This document shows, one piece after another, positions 25,794 to 36,406 of a DNA stretch of 64,000 nucleotides. The translations under genes and the position numbers were made by a program. This DNA is from Flavobacterium cellulosilyticum. Lineage in GTDB: Bacteria; Bacteroidota; Bacteroidia; Flavobacteriales; Flavobacteriaceae. Positions within the stretch are counted from its first letter, which is position 1, and each line of letters begins with the position of its first letter. Under the pieces are notes generated by a model. It saw only the letters and a program-made list of their open reading frames with translations. It was not told the DNA's origin and searched no databases. The stretch is taken from assembly GCF_004349355.1 (NCBI RefSeq), contig NZ_SMFK01000003.1, positions 310,001 to 374,000 of the forward strand, written 5' to 3'.

Positions 25794-26678
25794 TTAATAC
25801 TTAATTAGCGCCCATTTACTGGAATTCAAAGGTGAAGTCTTGTTTAAATTTTCTACTAAATCTGTTATTGGAACACTAGGCCCTCCAGAAAAAATAGAGA
25901 CAATTTCGTCGGCTTTGGCATCAAAAAATACTCGAGTTAAAAAGGCATTTGGTTTTACTGAATTCAATTTTCCAATAGTAACTACAGCCGTTTGAATTTT
26001 CACCTTTGCAGATTTTAAATCCTGATTCATTAAATCCAATCCAGAATGATAGGTATAAGATGATTGTCTGATATCATTATAAGCTGGCGCCAATAAATCA
26101 TTAATCAAATAATACCTGCTTTGATTTCCATCAGATTGGCTCCAACCTTTATAACTTCCTTGTTGAGCTATATTAGCAATGTTTTGAGCGATTTCTAGAT
26201 AAGAATTTCCTCCTAATGGAGTAAATGTATCGTAATCTAATCCTAAAATAATATAGCTATAGAACGAAACTACCGAAACTAGATTAGAATCAAATACAGT
26301 TGGATTAAAAAGTAGACTTTCAAACTCCGTATATTTAAAACTAAAATCTTTATCATTAAAGTTTAAAACTGGCGAAGAAAAAGTAGAATTAAATACTGGT
26401 CGAGAGGATTGAACTTGTATTGTGCCCGTAAATTGATCCGAATTATTAGACGATATAGTTATATACATCGAACAATTTATTTTTTCATTTTGTTTAAAAA
26501 CTTGATTTGTCCAGTGGGTCTGGTTTACAAACTCACTTAAAGAGGTCTCCAAAGTTTTAAAGACTTGTTGATTCGCATTAGAAAGTTTTTGAGTATTGAC
26601 CGTAACAATACAATTCAACTCTTGAGAATGAACAACTCCAAATGTGAGTAAAAAGAAAAAAACAATTATTCTAGGCAT
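25794..26678 (-). CDS. DUF4835 secreted protein
   Basis: This 294-residue protein has a signal peptide (MPRIIVFFFLLTFGVVHSQ) and the DUF4835 features ELNCIVTVNTQKL, NQTHWTNQVF, LGLDYDTFTPLGG and KGWSQSDGNQSRYYLINDLL. The function is unknown. It is placed next to coaBC and recN downstream of bamD, an arrangement I associate with this family in Bacteroidota. It overlaps the coaBC end by eight bases, so it is translated from the same transcript. A role in envelope assembly is only suggested by the presence of bamD. Confidence 0.88.
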   Translation of the reverse strand: MPRIIVFFFLLTFGVVHSQELNCIVTVNTQKLSNANQQVFKTLETSLSEFVNQTHWTNQVFKQNEKINCSMYITISSNNSDQFTGTIQVQSSRPVFNSTFSSPVLNFNDKDFSFKYTEFESLLFNPTVFDSNLVSVVSFYSYIILGLDYDTFTPLGGNSYLEIAQNIANIAQQGSYKGWSQSDGNQSRYYLINDLLAPAYNDIRQSSYTYHSGLDLMNQDLKSAKVKIQTAVVTIGKLNSVKPNAFLTRVFFDAKADEIVSIFSGGPSVPITDLVENLNKTSPLNSSKWALIKY

Positions 26679-27882
26679 AAAAATGTGCTATTACTTTGTT
26701 TAATATATCGTCTGCAACTGCTTCTTTTGATTTAAGTTCCATTGGTTCTACCACGAAATTTTTATCTATGAAAGTGATTTTGTTTGTCAATTTCCCAAAA
26801 CCAGCTCCTTTATCTTGTAAAGAATTAAGAACAATCAAATCTAAGTTTTTTTTCTGAATTTTCAACTTTGCATTTTCAATTTCATTCTCAGTTTCTAATG
26901 CAAAACCTATTAAAAGCTGATTTTTCTTGATTTCTCCCAGAGAAGCTAAAATATCTATTGTTTTTTCGAGCTCTATTTTATATTCAGCAGTATTTTTTTT
27001 GATCTTGTGAGACGCGACATTCTTTGGCCTATAATCAGCAACTGCCGCTGCTGCAATTACCACATCAACATCGTCAAAATAGAGATGACAAGCTTCATAC
27101 ATTTCCTGTGCAGAAACAACTCGAATCACTTTTACCAAATTACTTTCTATTGTAAAATGAGTTGGTCCAGTAACTAATAGTACCGAAGCTCCAAGATTTG
27201 CGGCACTTTGTGCAATATCAAAACCCATTTTCCCCGAAGAATGATTGCCGATAAAACGTACAGGATCAATCGCTTCGTAAGTGGGGCCAGCAGTAATTAA
27301 TATTTTTTTCCCTTTAAGTGGTAACCTACTTTCTAAATCAGCTTCTATAAAAGCTATAATATGTTCCGGTTCTGACATTCTTCCTTCTCCAGATAGACCA
27401 CTCGCTAATTCTCCACTTTCGGCAGGAATCATGGTGTTTCCATATTGTTGCAATTTCGAAAAACTCTCTAATGTAGAAGGGTGAATATACATATCCAAAT
27501 CCATAGCTGGTGCAAAATAAACAGGGCACTTAGCCGATAAATATGTTGCAATTAACAGGTTGTCGCATATTCCGTTGGCCATTTTCGACAAAGTATTTGC
27601 CGTAGCAGGAGCAATAATCATCAAATCTGCCCAGAGACCAAATTCTACATGGCTATTCCATTTTTCGTTATCCGTACTTTCATCATAAAAACTAGAATAA
27701 ACAGCATTTTTTGATAAGGTAGATAAGGTAAGAGGAGTTATAAAATCCTTAGAAGCAGGTGTCATTATCACTTGGACATGTGCACCTGCTTTGATAAAAA
27801 GTCGAACTAATGTAGCTGTTTTATAAGCTGCAATTCCACCAGAAATTCCCAGTAAAATTTTTTTTCCGCTTAAAACTGACAT
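26671..27882 (-). CDS. coaBC: Bifunctional CoaBC (phosphopantothenoylcysteine synthetase/decarboxylase)
   Basis: The N-terminal flavoprotein half (CoaC, residues 1-185) carries GISGGIAAYKTATLVRL, SHVEFGLWADLMIIAPATAN with the catalytic His, and CPVYFAPAMDLDMY. The C-terminal half (CoaB) has ILITAGPTYEAIDPVRFIGN, SSGKMG, AAAVADYRP and KTIDILASLG. Together they make 4'-phosphopantetheine from phosphopantothenate and cysteine. The 403 residues match the full-length fusion. It supplies the pathway completed by coaE elsewhere in this window. Confidence 0.95.
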   Translation of the reverse strand: MSVLSGKKILLGISGGIAAYKTATLVRLFIKAGAHVQVIMTPASKDFITPLTLSTLSKNAVYSSFYDESTDNEKWNSHVEFGLWADLMIIAPATANTLSKMANGICDNLLIATYLSAKCPVYFAPAMDLDMYIHPSTLESFSKLQQYGNTMIPAESGELASGLSGEGRMSEPEHIIAFIEADLESRLPLKGKKILITAGPTYEAIDPVRFIGNHSSGKMGFDIAQSAANLGASVLLVTGPTHFTIESNLVKVIRVVSAQEMYEACHLYFDDVDVVIAAAAVADYRPKNVASHKIKKNTAEYKIELEKTIDILASLGEIKKNQLLIGFALETENEIENAKLKIQKKNLDLIVLNSLQDKGAGFGKLTNKITFIDKNFVVEPMELKSKEAVADDILNKVIAHFYA

Positions 27883-27890
27883 TGGTATAA

Positions 27891-28208
27891 TTATTTGTTT
27901 GCGTCTCTGTAGTATGTTTTACCATCTAACCATTCTTGAACTGCTAAAGCATGTGGTTTAGGCAATTTTTCATAAAACTTTGAAACCTCAATTTGTTCCT
28001 TATTTTCGAATACTTCTTCAAGACTATCGTTGTAAGTAGCAAATTCTTCTAGTTTTTCAGTCAATTCTTTTTTGATTTCAGAATTAATTTGATTTGCTCT
28101 TTTAGCCATTATTGTTATAGCTTCATAAACATTTCCAGTAGGCTCTTCAATAATATTCTTATTATAAGTAATTGTGTTTACTGGAGCATTCGTCTTTCTT
28201 AAATCCAT
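27891..28208 (-). CDS. RNA polymerase omega (Rpb6-like) subunit
   Basis: The 105-residue protein matches the Bacteroidota form of the omega/Rpb6 family: GNVYEAITIMAKRANQINSE near the N-terminus is the omega core helix, followed by an acidic helical extension and KPHALAVQEWLDGKTYYRD. Omega helps assemble RNA polymerase around the beta' subunit. It lies eight bases after bamD and eight before coaBC, so it is in the same operon. Confidence 0.87.
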   Translation of the reverse strand: MDLRKTNAPVNTITYNKNIIEEPTGNVYEAITIMAKRANQINSEIKKELTEKLEEFATYNDSLEEVFENKEQIEVSKFYEKLPKPHALAVQEWLDGKTYYRDANK

Positions 28209-28216
28209 GACTTTAT

Positions 28217-29017
28217 TTATTTAGTAAATTGTTGTAAATCTGTTTCTATTCTAACTAACATTTGGTCAGCTAATTTTTTGTATTTTGTATCTTCTTTAAA
28301 TTTTATCAAATTTGAATAAGCAGTTTTAGCAATTATTAATCTTTCTTCCATTTTAGAAGGAATACTATTAATACCTAATTGATATGCTGAATCGTATTTA
28401 TAAAATAATGCATCTTCTTTAAAGTGTGTACCTGGATAATCAGTAATAAAGTTTTCTAAGGCTACCATTGCAGATTTATAATCTAAAATGGTGTTATAGC
28501 CTTTAGCATTTTCATAAACTTTTTGCTCTATTTTTTCATTTAACCCTTTTAGAATAGTATTGGCTTCTGCAAAATACTCTGAATTTGGATAAGAATCTAT
28601 AAAATCCTGTAACTTGTCTATTGCTTTAAAAGTATCTGTTTGATCTAAACTGTATACTGGTGAAAGCGTAGAAAAACTTTTAGCACCTAGAAAAGCAGCT
28701 TCTTGTATTTTTTCACTTTTAGGATAACCAGAAACAAAACTTTCGAATTGATATGCAGCTAAATAATATTGTTTCGTTTTGTAATACGATTGAGAAAACA
28801 TGTAAAATAATTTCTCAGCTTGCGGCTTTCCTCTATATGTTGGCGCTATTTGTTCAATTAATCGAATTGCATCATTGTATTTTCCAGCATCATATAATTT
28901 AGAAGCCATATCATATTTTACTGCAATATCTTCTGATTTAAGTGCTTTTTGATATTCACTACAAGAAACAAATAGAACTACCATAAGTAATAACGATACT
29001 ATTTTTTTACTCATCAT
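28217..29017 (-). CDS. bamD: BamD, outer-membrane assembly lipoprotein
   Basis: BamD is a lipoprotein of the BAM complex that inserts beta-barrel proteins into the outer membrane. The start at 29017 gives a lipoprotein signal (MMSKKIVSLLLMVVLFVSC) with the lipobox Cys. TPR-like repeats follow: VKYDMASKLYDAGKYNDAIR, KLFYMFSQSYYKTKQYYLAA and FISGYP-type turns such as FVSGYPKSEKIQEAAF. An ATG at 29062 is also in frame but would put 15 polar residues before the signal. A good promoter lies upstream, making bamD the first gene of its operon. Confidence 0.92.
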   Translation of the reverse strand: MMSKKIVSLLLMVVLFVSCSEYQKALKSEDIAVKYDMASKLYDAGKYNDAIRLIEQIAPTYRGKPQAEKLFYMFSQSYYKTKQYYLAAYQFESFVSGYPKSEKIQEAAFLGAKSFSTLSPVYSLDQTDTFKAIDKLQDFIDSYPNSEYFAEANTILKGLNEKIEQKVYENAKGYNTILDYKSAMVALENFITDYPGTHFKEDALFYKYDSAYQLGINSIPSKMEERLIIAKTAYSNLIKFKEDTKYKKLADQMLVRIETDLQQFTK

Positions 29018-29132
29018 AAAATTAATGCTTGTTTTTTGGAGTTTCTGAATCTTAGATTTCATTTTTGTTATTTACTTTTTTAATGATTTATTAGAAATCT
29101 TTTATAATAAAAATCAAAATGTAATTCGGTGG

Positions 29133-29162
29133 CAAATTTAGTCATTAATTTAGCCACTACAA
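29133..29162 (-). promoter_or_regulatory. Promoter of the bamD operon
   Basis: On the minus strand, TTG (29162-29160), a 19-base spacer and TAAATTTG (29140-29133) fit the Bacteroidota consensus. The leader to the chosen bamD ATG would be about 110 bases. Confidence 0.75.
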
Positions 29163-29196
29163 AATATATTTTTTTATTAAAAAAGAAGGGTAATTT

Positions 29197-30084
29197 CTAG
29201 GTCAACTTATTGATTTTCTTTACAAAAAGATCAATTCTATTTGACAACGATTCATCTACACTTACCAAGGGTAATCGCACCGTATTTTCAGCAATACCCA
29301 GCGATTGAAGCACTTGTTTGATTCCAGCAGGGTTTCCTTGCTCAAAAATCATATCAATACTATCTGACAAAAGGTATTGAATCTCAAATGCATCATCTAC
29401 TTTTCTATTCAACCCCAATCGTATCATTTCTGAAAATTCTTTTGGAAAACCTTGTGCAATTACAGAAATAACCCCTGATCCGCCTGCTAATACCATTGGT
29501 AAAGCAATCATGTCATCACCTGATATTATTAAAAAATCTTTAGGCTTATTTTTGAACAACTGTAATGCTTGAATCATATCACCTGCAGCTTCTTTAGTGG
29601 CAACGATATTTTTGAAATCATTAGCTAAACGCATCACAGTGGATGGCAACATATTACTTCCAGTTCTACTAGGAACATTATACAAAATTACAGGAATTGG
29701 AGATGCTTCAGCTATAGCTTTAAAATGCTGGTATATTCCTTCTTGATTTGGTTTATTGTAATAGGGTGATATGGATAGAATAGCTTCAAATGCAGAAAAA
29801 TCTCTCGTTTTAAGCTCCTGAACTACCTCCATGGTATTATTACCTCCAACTCCAAGAACTAAAGGTATTCTTCCATTATTTGTTTCAATTATAGTCTTGA
29901 TTACAAATTCTTTTTCATCCTTGGTCATAGTAGCCCCTTCAGCTGTTGTACCTAACACTACTATATATTCAACTCCTCCGTCTATTGAAAAATTAACTGT
30001 TTTAATTAATGCCTCTGTATCAATTGAAAAATCTTTTTTAAAGGGAGTTGCTAAAGCAACGCCTGTACCTATTAATGATTGCAT
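29197..30084 (-). CDS. dapA: 4-hydroxy-tetrahydrodipicolinate synthase
   Basis: DapA condenses pyruvate with aspartate semialdehyde in lysine and diaminopimelate synthesis. The 295-residue protein has [35 protein letters not shown] with Tyr135, and the Schiff-base Lys164 in VATKEAAGD. Its length is normal. It starts eight bases after the DUF6913 gene, so the two share a transcript. Confidence 0.95.
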   Translation of the reverse strand: MQSLIGTGVALATPFKKDFSIDTEALIKTVNFSIDGGVEYIVVLGTTAEGATMTKDEKEFVIKTIIETNNGRIPLVLGVGGNNTMEVVQELKTRDFSAFEAILSISPYYNKPNQEGIYQHFKAIAEASPIPVILYNVPSRTGSNMLPSTVMRLANDFKNIVATKEAAGDMIQALQLFKNKPKDFLIISGDDMIALPMVLAGGSGVISVIAQGFPKEFSEMIRLGLNRKVDDAFEIQYLLSDSIDMIFEQGNPAGIKQVLQSLGIAENTVRLPLVSVDESLSNRIDLFVKKINKLT

Positions 30085-30092
30085 AATTTGTT

Positions 30093-30611
30093 TTATATTT
30101 TATTTAATAATTTTAAATACCTGAACAACTCCTGAGTAAAAACAGTGTAGTTTTCAGCGTTGGTATTTATCATAAAATGATTTAATCTTTTATCTATTGT
30201 TGAAAACCCTACTTTGAAATCTGCTTTTGACGCATTTGTAATGTACAATAAAATCGCTTTTTCAACATCATAATAATTTATTAACAAATCAAATTTTTCG
30301 AGGATAAAATTATTTACTTCCAAATTTGTAATTTGAGATTTCCAATTGAAATCTTTCAAACTAAAGGTCGGATGAGAATTGAGTTCGCTTTTTTTTAACC
30401 TATCGCTAAAAGCAATAATTTTAATATTTGTTTCTAAAATTCCATTAGCAATTAACTCCTTTACAAAAGCTTCCTTTTCAAAAAAATAACTTTCGTCTAT
30501 AAGCAAACCGACTGTTTGAATTGTATTTGAATTAGAAGTACTTATTACATCTTGAATTTTTTTTTTTTGCTTTTTCTTAAAAAAAAAATTCTTTATATAA
30601 TTTAAAATCAT
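30093..30611 (-). CDS. DUF6913-like protein upstream of dapA
   Basis: This 172-residue protein has no recognised catalytic motif. It has a short basic N-terminus ([10 protein letters not shown]), an alpha/beta core with [30 protein letters not shown] and [18 protein letters not shown], and ends [12 protein letters not shown] recall proteins of this kind (DUF6913) beside dapA in Flavobacteriia; function unknown. It is the first gene of the dapA transcript, with TAATTTTG (30637-30630) as a possible -7 box. Confidence 0.72.
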   Translation of the reverse strand: MILNYIKNFFFKKKQKKKIQDVISTSNSNTIQTVGLLIDESYFFEKEAFVKELIANGILETNIKIIAFSDRLKKSELNSHPTFSLKDFNWKSQITNLEVNNFILEKFDLLINYYDVEKAILLYITNASKADFKVGFSTIDKRLNHFMINTNAENYTVFTQELFRYLKLLNKI

Positions 30612-30629
30612 ACTGCTTTTACTTTGTTA

Positions 30630-30637
30630 CAAAATTA
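30630..30637 (-). promoter_or_regulatory. -7 element upstream of the DUF6913-dapA pair
   Basis: TAATTTTG on the minus strand fits TAnnTTTG and lies 18 bases before the ATG at 30611. A TTG partner at normal spacing is not seen. Confidence 0.4.
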
Positions 30638-30639
30638 AT

Positions 30640-31193
30640 TAATTTAAGTTGCATAACGGATTGCAAATCTAAAAAAGTAAAGTGGTGTTTTAAAACTTTT
30701 TGTTATATTCTTAACACTTTTTTTAAACTTTTATTGCTGTAAATATAGTAACTCTGTTACTAAAATTAAAGAAATGTGGGTCCTTAAATTTCGAAAAAGG
30801 AAGTCAAACCTACTTTTTAAGCGATTAATATAATTGCAACATCAAATCGAAAATCACTTAAATTCATATCGTATGTATCGCAACATACATTATTAAAGTT
30901 TTTAAGATTATTATCCTGAGAGCTTAGCTAAAAAACTAGTCTTACACCTTAAATCCAAGCCGAATACATTTAATTTTTTTATTAAAAAAATTAAAAAACT
31001 GTTAGTAAATCATTCATCGTTTAATCGCTCTGTAGCAATTACAAACTTATAAACCGAATAACAGACAATCGTGTTTAACAACACTGCTAATGGCCGCAAG
31101 CTTCTTAATTTTAATTCTGAAAGATAATATTTCTCAATAAAAACAATAAAAAACTACAAAAAAGACATGATTCCAAAAATAAATAAACAAACA
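30640..31193. other. AT-rich noncoding interval with small hairpins
   Basis: I see no gene in this 550-base stretch. It holds an imperfect palindrome GTATGTATCGCAACATAC (30871-30888) and a TTTTTTTATTAAAAAAATTA-like A/T palindrome near 30974-30992. The size would allow a small RNA, but I recognise no conserved RNA family in it. Confidence 0.4.
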
Positions 31194-31478
31194 TCATTTT
31201 TTTTTTAAAGTTAATAAATAATGAGATAATATTATTCCACTAAGTACTGAAATTAGAATAAATTGAACAATCAATACAAAATAGCTTCTCATCAAAATAG
31301 ATTCATTAGAATCCCCTAAATACAAAAAAAAAAAGCGAGAAAGGGTACTGATACTAAAACTGGAGGTATAAAATCTTTGAGTCTTATCAATTTGGTAATA
31401 ATATATATTTATATCAATTATTCTATGAAAAAAGAAAGCTAACATAGCATACAACAGGAAATTAATCTCATCTGGCAT
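31194..31478 (-). CDS. Small hypothetical membrane protein
   Basis: This 94-residue frame starts at ATG 31478. It has a hydrophobic N-terminal stretch (FLLYAMLAFFFHRIIDI), a polar Ser/Tyr-rich middle, and a C-terminal membrane helix (SYFVLIVQFILISVLSGIIL) ending LTLKKK, as in inner-membrane proteins with a cytoplasmic tail. I do not recognise the family. No convincing promoter is present and the surroundings are noncoding, so it could be a remnant or a chance frame. Confidence 0.4.
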   Translation of the reverse strand: MPDEINFLLYAMLAFFFHRIIDINIYYYQIDKTQRFYTSSFSISTLSRFFFLYLGDSNESILMRSYFVLIVQFILISVLSGIILSHYLLTLKKK

Positions 31479-31712
31479 AAAAAACAACCTACAAATTAAT
31501 AAAAAAAACCATGCTTATAAAAAAGAGCCAATTTCTTCGAATGGAAAAGTTCCAATATAGGATTACTATTAATATTGTTAATAATGGCTTAAGTCCATAC
31601 TTAATTGGACTGTCAGCAATTAATTCGGTCATCACTTAAATCAACATTAAGAAAAAATATACTATTATTATTGATTTTTCTATTTAAGATTCTTCACTAA
31701 AAATTTTCATTT

Positions 31713-33737
<2,025 letters not shown>

Positions 33738-33792
33738 TTAGTTTTTAAAATAAAAGACTAAAATAACCAATTTAATAGAATAAACGATACAA

Positions 33793-34266
33793 TTAAGATT
33801 CTATAATCGAAATAATTTGTTTAAACAAAAGTCCGTCGCTCAAGAACGAACCTTGTTGTATCAATTCAAAAATAGATGTATTTCTATCTTCTATAAATAC
33901 TTTTTTACCTGTTTTAATTTCGATAGTATCAGTAAACATATTGTCACTCAACCATTGTAAACCTTCTTTTGTTAGAAAATCGGTTTCTGGAACCAATGAT
34001 TTTAAAACAATGGATTGAACATAAGTATCAAAACATTGAAAAAGGAAAATATGATTTTTGGAAAAATTTTCTAAATATGCTGCTCTTCCTAGAACACCTT
34101 CCCAAACCAAATCGGAAAAAACATCCAGTTCTTGTTCTGCAACTTCAGGTTTTTCTATTTTTATTTTATCCCATTCCGCTTTATCAATTGCTTGAGTAGC
34201 CAGAAAATTAATAAATTCTTGATGTAATTCTTCGAATTGTTCTTTTGTAAGTCTTGAGTATTTCAT
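33793..34266 (-). CDS. DUF6495-like protein
   Basis: The 157-residue cytoplasmic protein starts MKYSRLTKEQFEELHQEFIN. It contains the conserved-looking DVFSDLVWEGVLGRAAYLENFS and DTYVQSIVLKSL. I associate this pattern with the Flavobacteriia family DUF6495, of unknown function, found near ligA and rplI. No enzymatic motif is visible. Its leader is made of TTTTAGATT-type direct repeats, and AAAAGGA directly before the ATG is one of the few purine-rich sites seen. Confidence 0.72.
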   Translation of the reverse strand: MKYSRLTKEQFEELHQEFINFLATQAIDKAEWDKIKIEKPEVAEQELDVFSDLVWEGVLGRAAYLENFSKNHIFLFQCFDTYVQSIVLKSLVPETDFLTKEGLQWLSDNMFTDTIEIKTGKKVFIEDRNTSIFELIQQGSFLSDGLLFKQIISIIES

Positions 34267-34348
34267 TCCTTTTTAGATTTTAGATTAAGGATTTTAGATT
34301 AAAAAAGGAGAGATTAAAATTAAAAATCCAATAAAAATTAAACAAAAA

Positions 34349-34372
34349 AAATCCCGATTTACATCGGGATTT
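34349..34372 (-). terminator. Terminator of the rpsF-rpsR-rplI operon
   Basis: AAATCCCGAT (34349-34358) and ATCGGGATTT (34363-34372) form a perfect 10-bp stem with a four-base loop, followed on the minus strand by a run of T. Confidence 0.85.
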
Positions 34373-34391
34373 AAATCTATAGTTTTAGAAA

Positions 34392-34835
34392 TTATGCTTT
34401 TTCAGCAATGATTTCGTAAGCTAATTCAACTACAACATCTCTGTGTAATCTAATGCTTGCAGCATATTTACCTGTTCTTTTTACGATACCGCTAGTGATA
34501 AATTTTCTTTCGATAGATTGACCTGCTTTCTCTAAAGATGTAGCAATATCAATATTTGTTATAGAACCAAAAAGTTTTTCACCACCTGCTTTTGCGTAAA
34601 TTTTAATTTCAAGTGCTTTTAAAACTTCAGCAAGTTCTTTAGCATCGTTTACTACTTTAGCTTCTTTGTGTGCTCTTTGTTTTAGGTTTTCAGCTAATAC
34701 TTTCTTTGCAGAAGGAGTAGCTAAAATTCCGTGACCTTGTGGGATCAAAAAGTTACGACCGTAACCATTTTTTACATTTACCACATCATCTTTAAAACCT
34801 AAATTTTGAACGTCTTTTTTTAATATAATTTCCAT
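34392..34835 (-). CDS. rplI: 50S ribosomal protein L9
   Basis: The 147-residue protein shows the L9 N-terminal signature MEIILKKDVQNLGFKDDVV with NVKNGYGRNFLIPQG, a connecting helix, and the C-terminal rRNA-binding domain including EKLFGSITNIDIATSL. It is the last gene of the S6-S18-L9 operon, before a strong terminator. Confidence 0.97.
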   Translation of the reverse strand: MEIILKKDVQNLGFKDDVVNVKNGYGRNFLIPQGHGILATPSAKKVLAENLKQRAHKEAKVVNDAKELAEVLKALEIKIYAKAGGEKLFGSITNIDIATSLEKAGQSIERKFITSGIVKRTGKYAASIRLHRDVVVELAYEIIAEKA

Positions 34836-34900
34836 GTTGTTGTCCTTTGTTATTAGAAGTTAGGTTTCAAATTAATGAAAACCAACAACTGAGATTTTTT

Positions 34901-35197
34901 TTATTTTAATAAATCCGCCACATATGGCATTAAAGCTAAATGACGCGCTCTTTTTACAGCTACAGACACTTTTCTTTGGTATTTTAATGAAGTTCCAGTT
35001 AAACGACGAGGAAGAATTTTCCCTTGCTCATTTACGAATTTCAATAAGAAATCAGCATCTTTATAATCAATATATTTGATACCTGATTTTTTGAAACGAC
35101 AATACTTTTTAGTTTTGTTTGTTTCTATATTTAAAGGAGTAAGATATCTGATATCTCCGTCTTTTTTTCCTGAAGCAGATTGTTGTAATGTTGCCAT
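34901..35197 (-). CDS. rpsR: 30S ribosomal protein S18
   Basis: This 98-residue protein contains the S18 core [36 protein letters not shown] and [15 protein letters not shown] 20-residue N-terminal extension ([20 protein letters not shown]) is usual for Bacteroidota. It lies between rpsF and rplI in the standard order and pairs with S6 on the small subunit. Confidence 0.97.
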   Translation of the reverse strand: MATLQQSASGKKDGDIRYLTPLNIETNKTKKYCRFKKSGIKYIDYKDADFLLKFVNEQGKILPRRLTGTSLKYQRKVSVAVKRARHLALMPYVADLLK

Positions 35198-35202
35198 AAT
35201 AA

Positions 35203-35544
35203 TTAAGCTTTTGCAGATTTAAGTTTAGTTCTTCTTCTTTCAGCCCATGAAATAGCATGTTTATCAAGACTTACAGTCAAGAAACGCATTACTCTTTCGT
35301 CACGTCTAAATTCAGTTTCAAAAGCAATTAAGATTTCTCCTGGTACTTTGAATTCAAAAAGGTGGTAAAAACCAGATTTTTTGTTTTGGATTTCGTAAGC
35401 CATTTTTTTTAGGCCCCAATCCTCTTTCGATACCATTTCAGCTCCACGACTAGTAAGAAAATCTTCAAATTTGCTTACTGTTTCCTTTACCTGGACTTCA
35501 GATAAAACGGGATTTAAAATGAAAACAGTTTCATAATGATTCAT
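35203..35544 (-). CDS. rpsF: 30S ribosomal protein S6
   Basis: The 113-residue protein starts [18 protein letters not shown] and contains [40 protein letters not shown], all S6 features. It is the first gene of the operon and has a clear promoter 28 bases upstream of the ATG. Confidence 0.97.
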   Translation of the reverse strand: MNHYETVFILNPVLSEVQVKETVSKFEDFLTSRGAEMVSKEDWGLKKMAYEIQNKKSGFYHLFEFKVPGEILIAFETEFRRDERVMRFLTVSLDKHAISWAERRRTKLKSAKA

Positions 35545-35572
35545 AAATTTTTATTTAAAATTAATTTGGCCG

Positions 35573-35602
35573 CGAAAGTAATCTTTTTTTTTAAATAAAC
35601 AA
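35573..35602 (-). promoter_or_regulatory. Promoter of the rpsF operon
   Basis: On the minus strand, TTG (35602-35600), a 19-base spacer and TACTTTCG (35580-35573) form a Bacteroidota promoter. TACTTTCG differs by one base from TAnnTTTG. Confidence 0.7.
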
Positions 35603-35710
35603 ACATTATTCAATTATAATCGTCATAATGCAAAAAAAGACGATAAAGATTAGGTTTATTGAAAAATCAATATTACTTTTACTAACCCAAATCTTTATAA
35701 AATAAAAATT

Positions 35711-36406
35711 ATGAAACTAAACTGTGTCGTTGTAGATGATAGTTCCATTCAAAGAATGATTATCACAAAGTTAGTAAATAATCACCCAAATCTAAATTTA
35801 ATTGGTGATTTTTCTAATGCGATTGAAGCTAGAGGATGTATGACCATCCATAATGTAGATTTAATCTTTTTAGATATTGAGATGCCTGTTATTAGTGGTT
35901 TCGATTTCTTGGATGGTTTAAAAACTAAACCCCAAATTATCTTCATCACTTCTAAGGCTGAATATGCAATGAAAGCGTTTGATTATGACGCTACTGATTA
36001 TCTACAAAAACCTATTGCTATAGATCGATTTAATGCTTCTGTTAAAAGAGCTATGGATTTACATGCTTTGCGTTCTGAAACTCACGATGAAGATGGTGAA
36101 CACATCTTTATCAAAAGTAATCTAAAAAAACTAAAAGTATTCACTTCTAAAATAAAATGGATTGAAGCTTTTGGAGATTATGTAAAAGTGGTAACAGAAG
36201 ACGAATGTAATTTGGTTCTTTCTACCATGAAATCTTTTGAAAAAGACCTGCCAGCTGATAAATTTGTAAGAGTACACAAATCGTACATTATAAATATAGA
36301 CAAAGTAGAGCGTTTTAATAGCCGATTTGCAGAAATAGGCATTACTAAAATCCCTCTTAGTAGGAACAAAAAAGAAGATTTAGTTAGAGCTTTGGCTATC
36401 AACTAA
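35711..36406 (+). CDS. LytTR-family response regulator
   Basis: The receiver domain (residues 1-120, Asp55 in LIFLDIEMPV, Lys in DYLQKPIA) is followed by a LytTR DNA-binding domain with KIKWIEAFGDYVKV and FVRVHKSYIINIDKVERF. It has no kinase gene beside it, so its partner is encoded elsewhere. It is the only plus-strand gene in this part of the window and overlaps the end of priA by four bases, tail to tail. Confidence 0.92.
   Translation: MKLNCVVVDDSSIQRMIITKLVNNHPNLNLIGDFSNAIEARGCMTIHNVDLIFLDIEMPVISGFDFLDGLKTKPQIIFITSKAEYAMKAFDYDATDYLQKPIAIDRFNASVKRAMDLHALRSETHDEDGEHIFIKSNLKKLKVFTSKIKWIEAFGDYVKVVTEDECNLVLSTMKSFEKDLPADKFVRVHKSYIINIDKVERFNSRFAEIGITKIPLSRNKKEDLVRALAIN

Noticed and set aside
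30866..30895. Palindrome considered as a tRNA or riboswitch
   Set aside because: No cloverleaf, T-loop or known aptamer motif could be seen around it.
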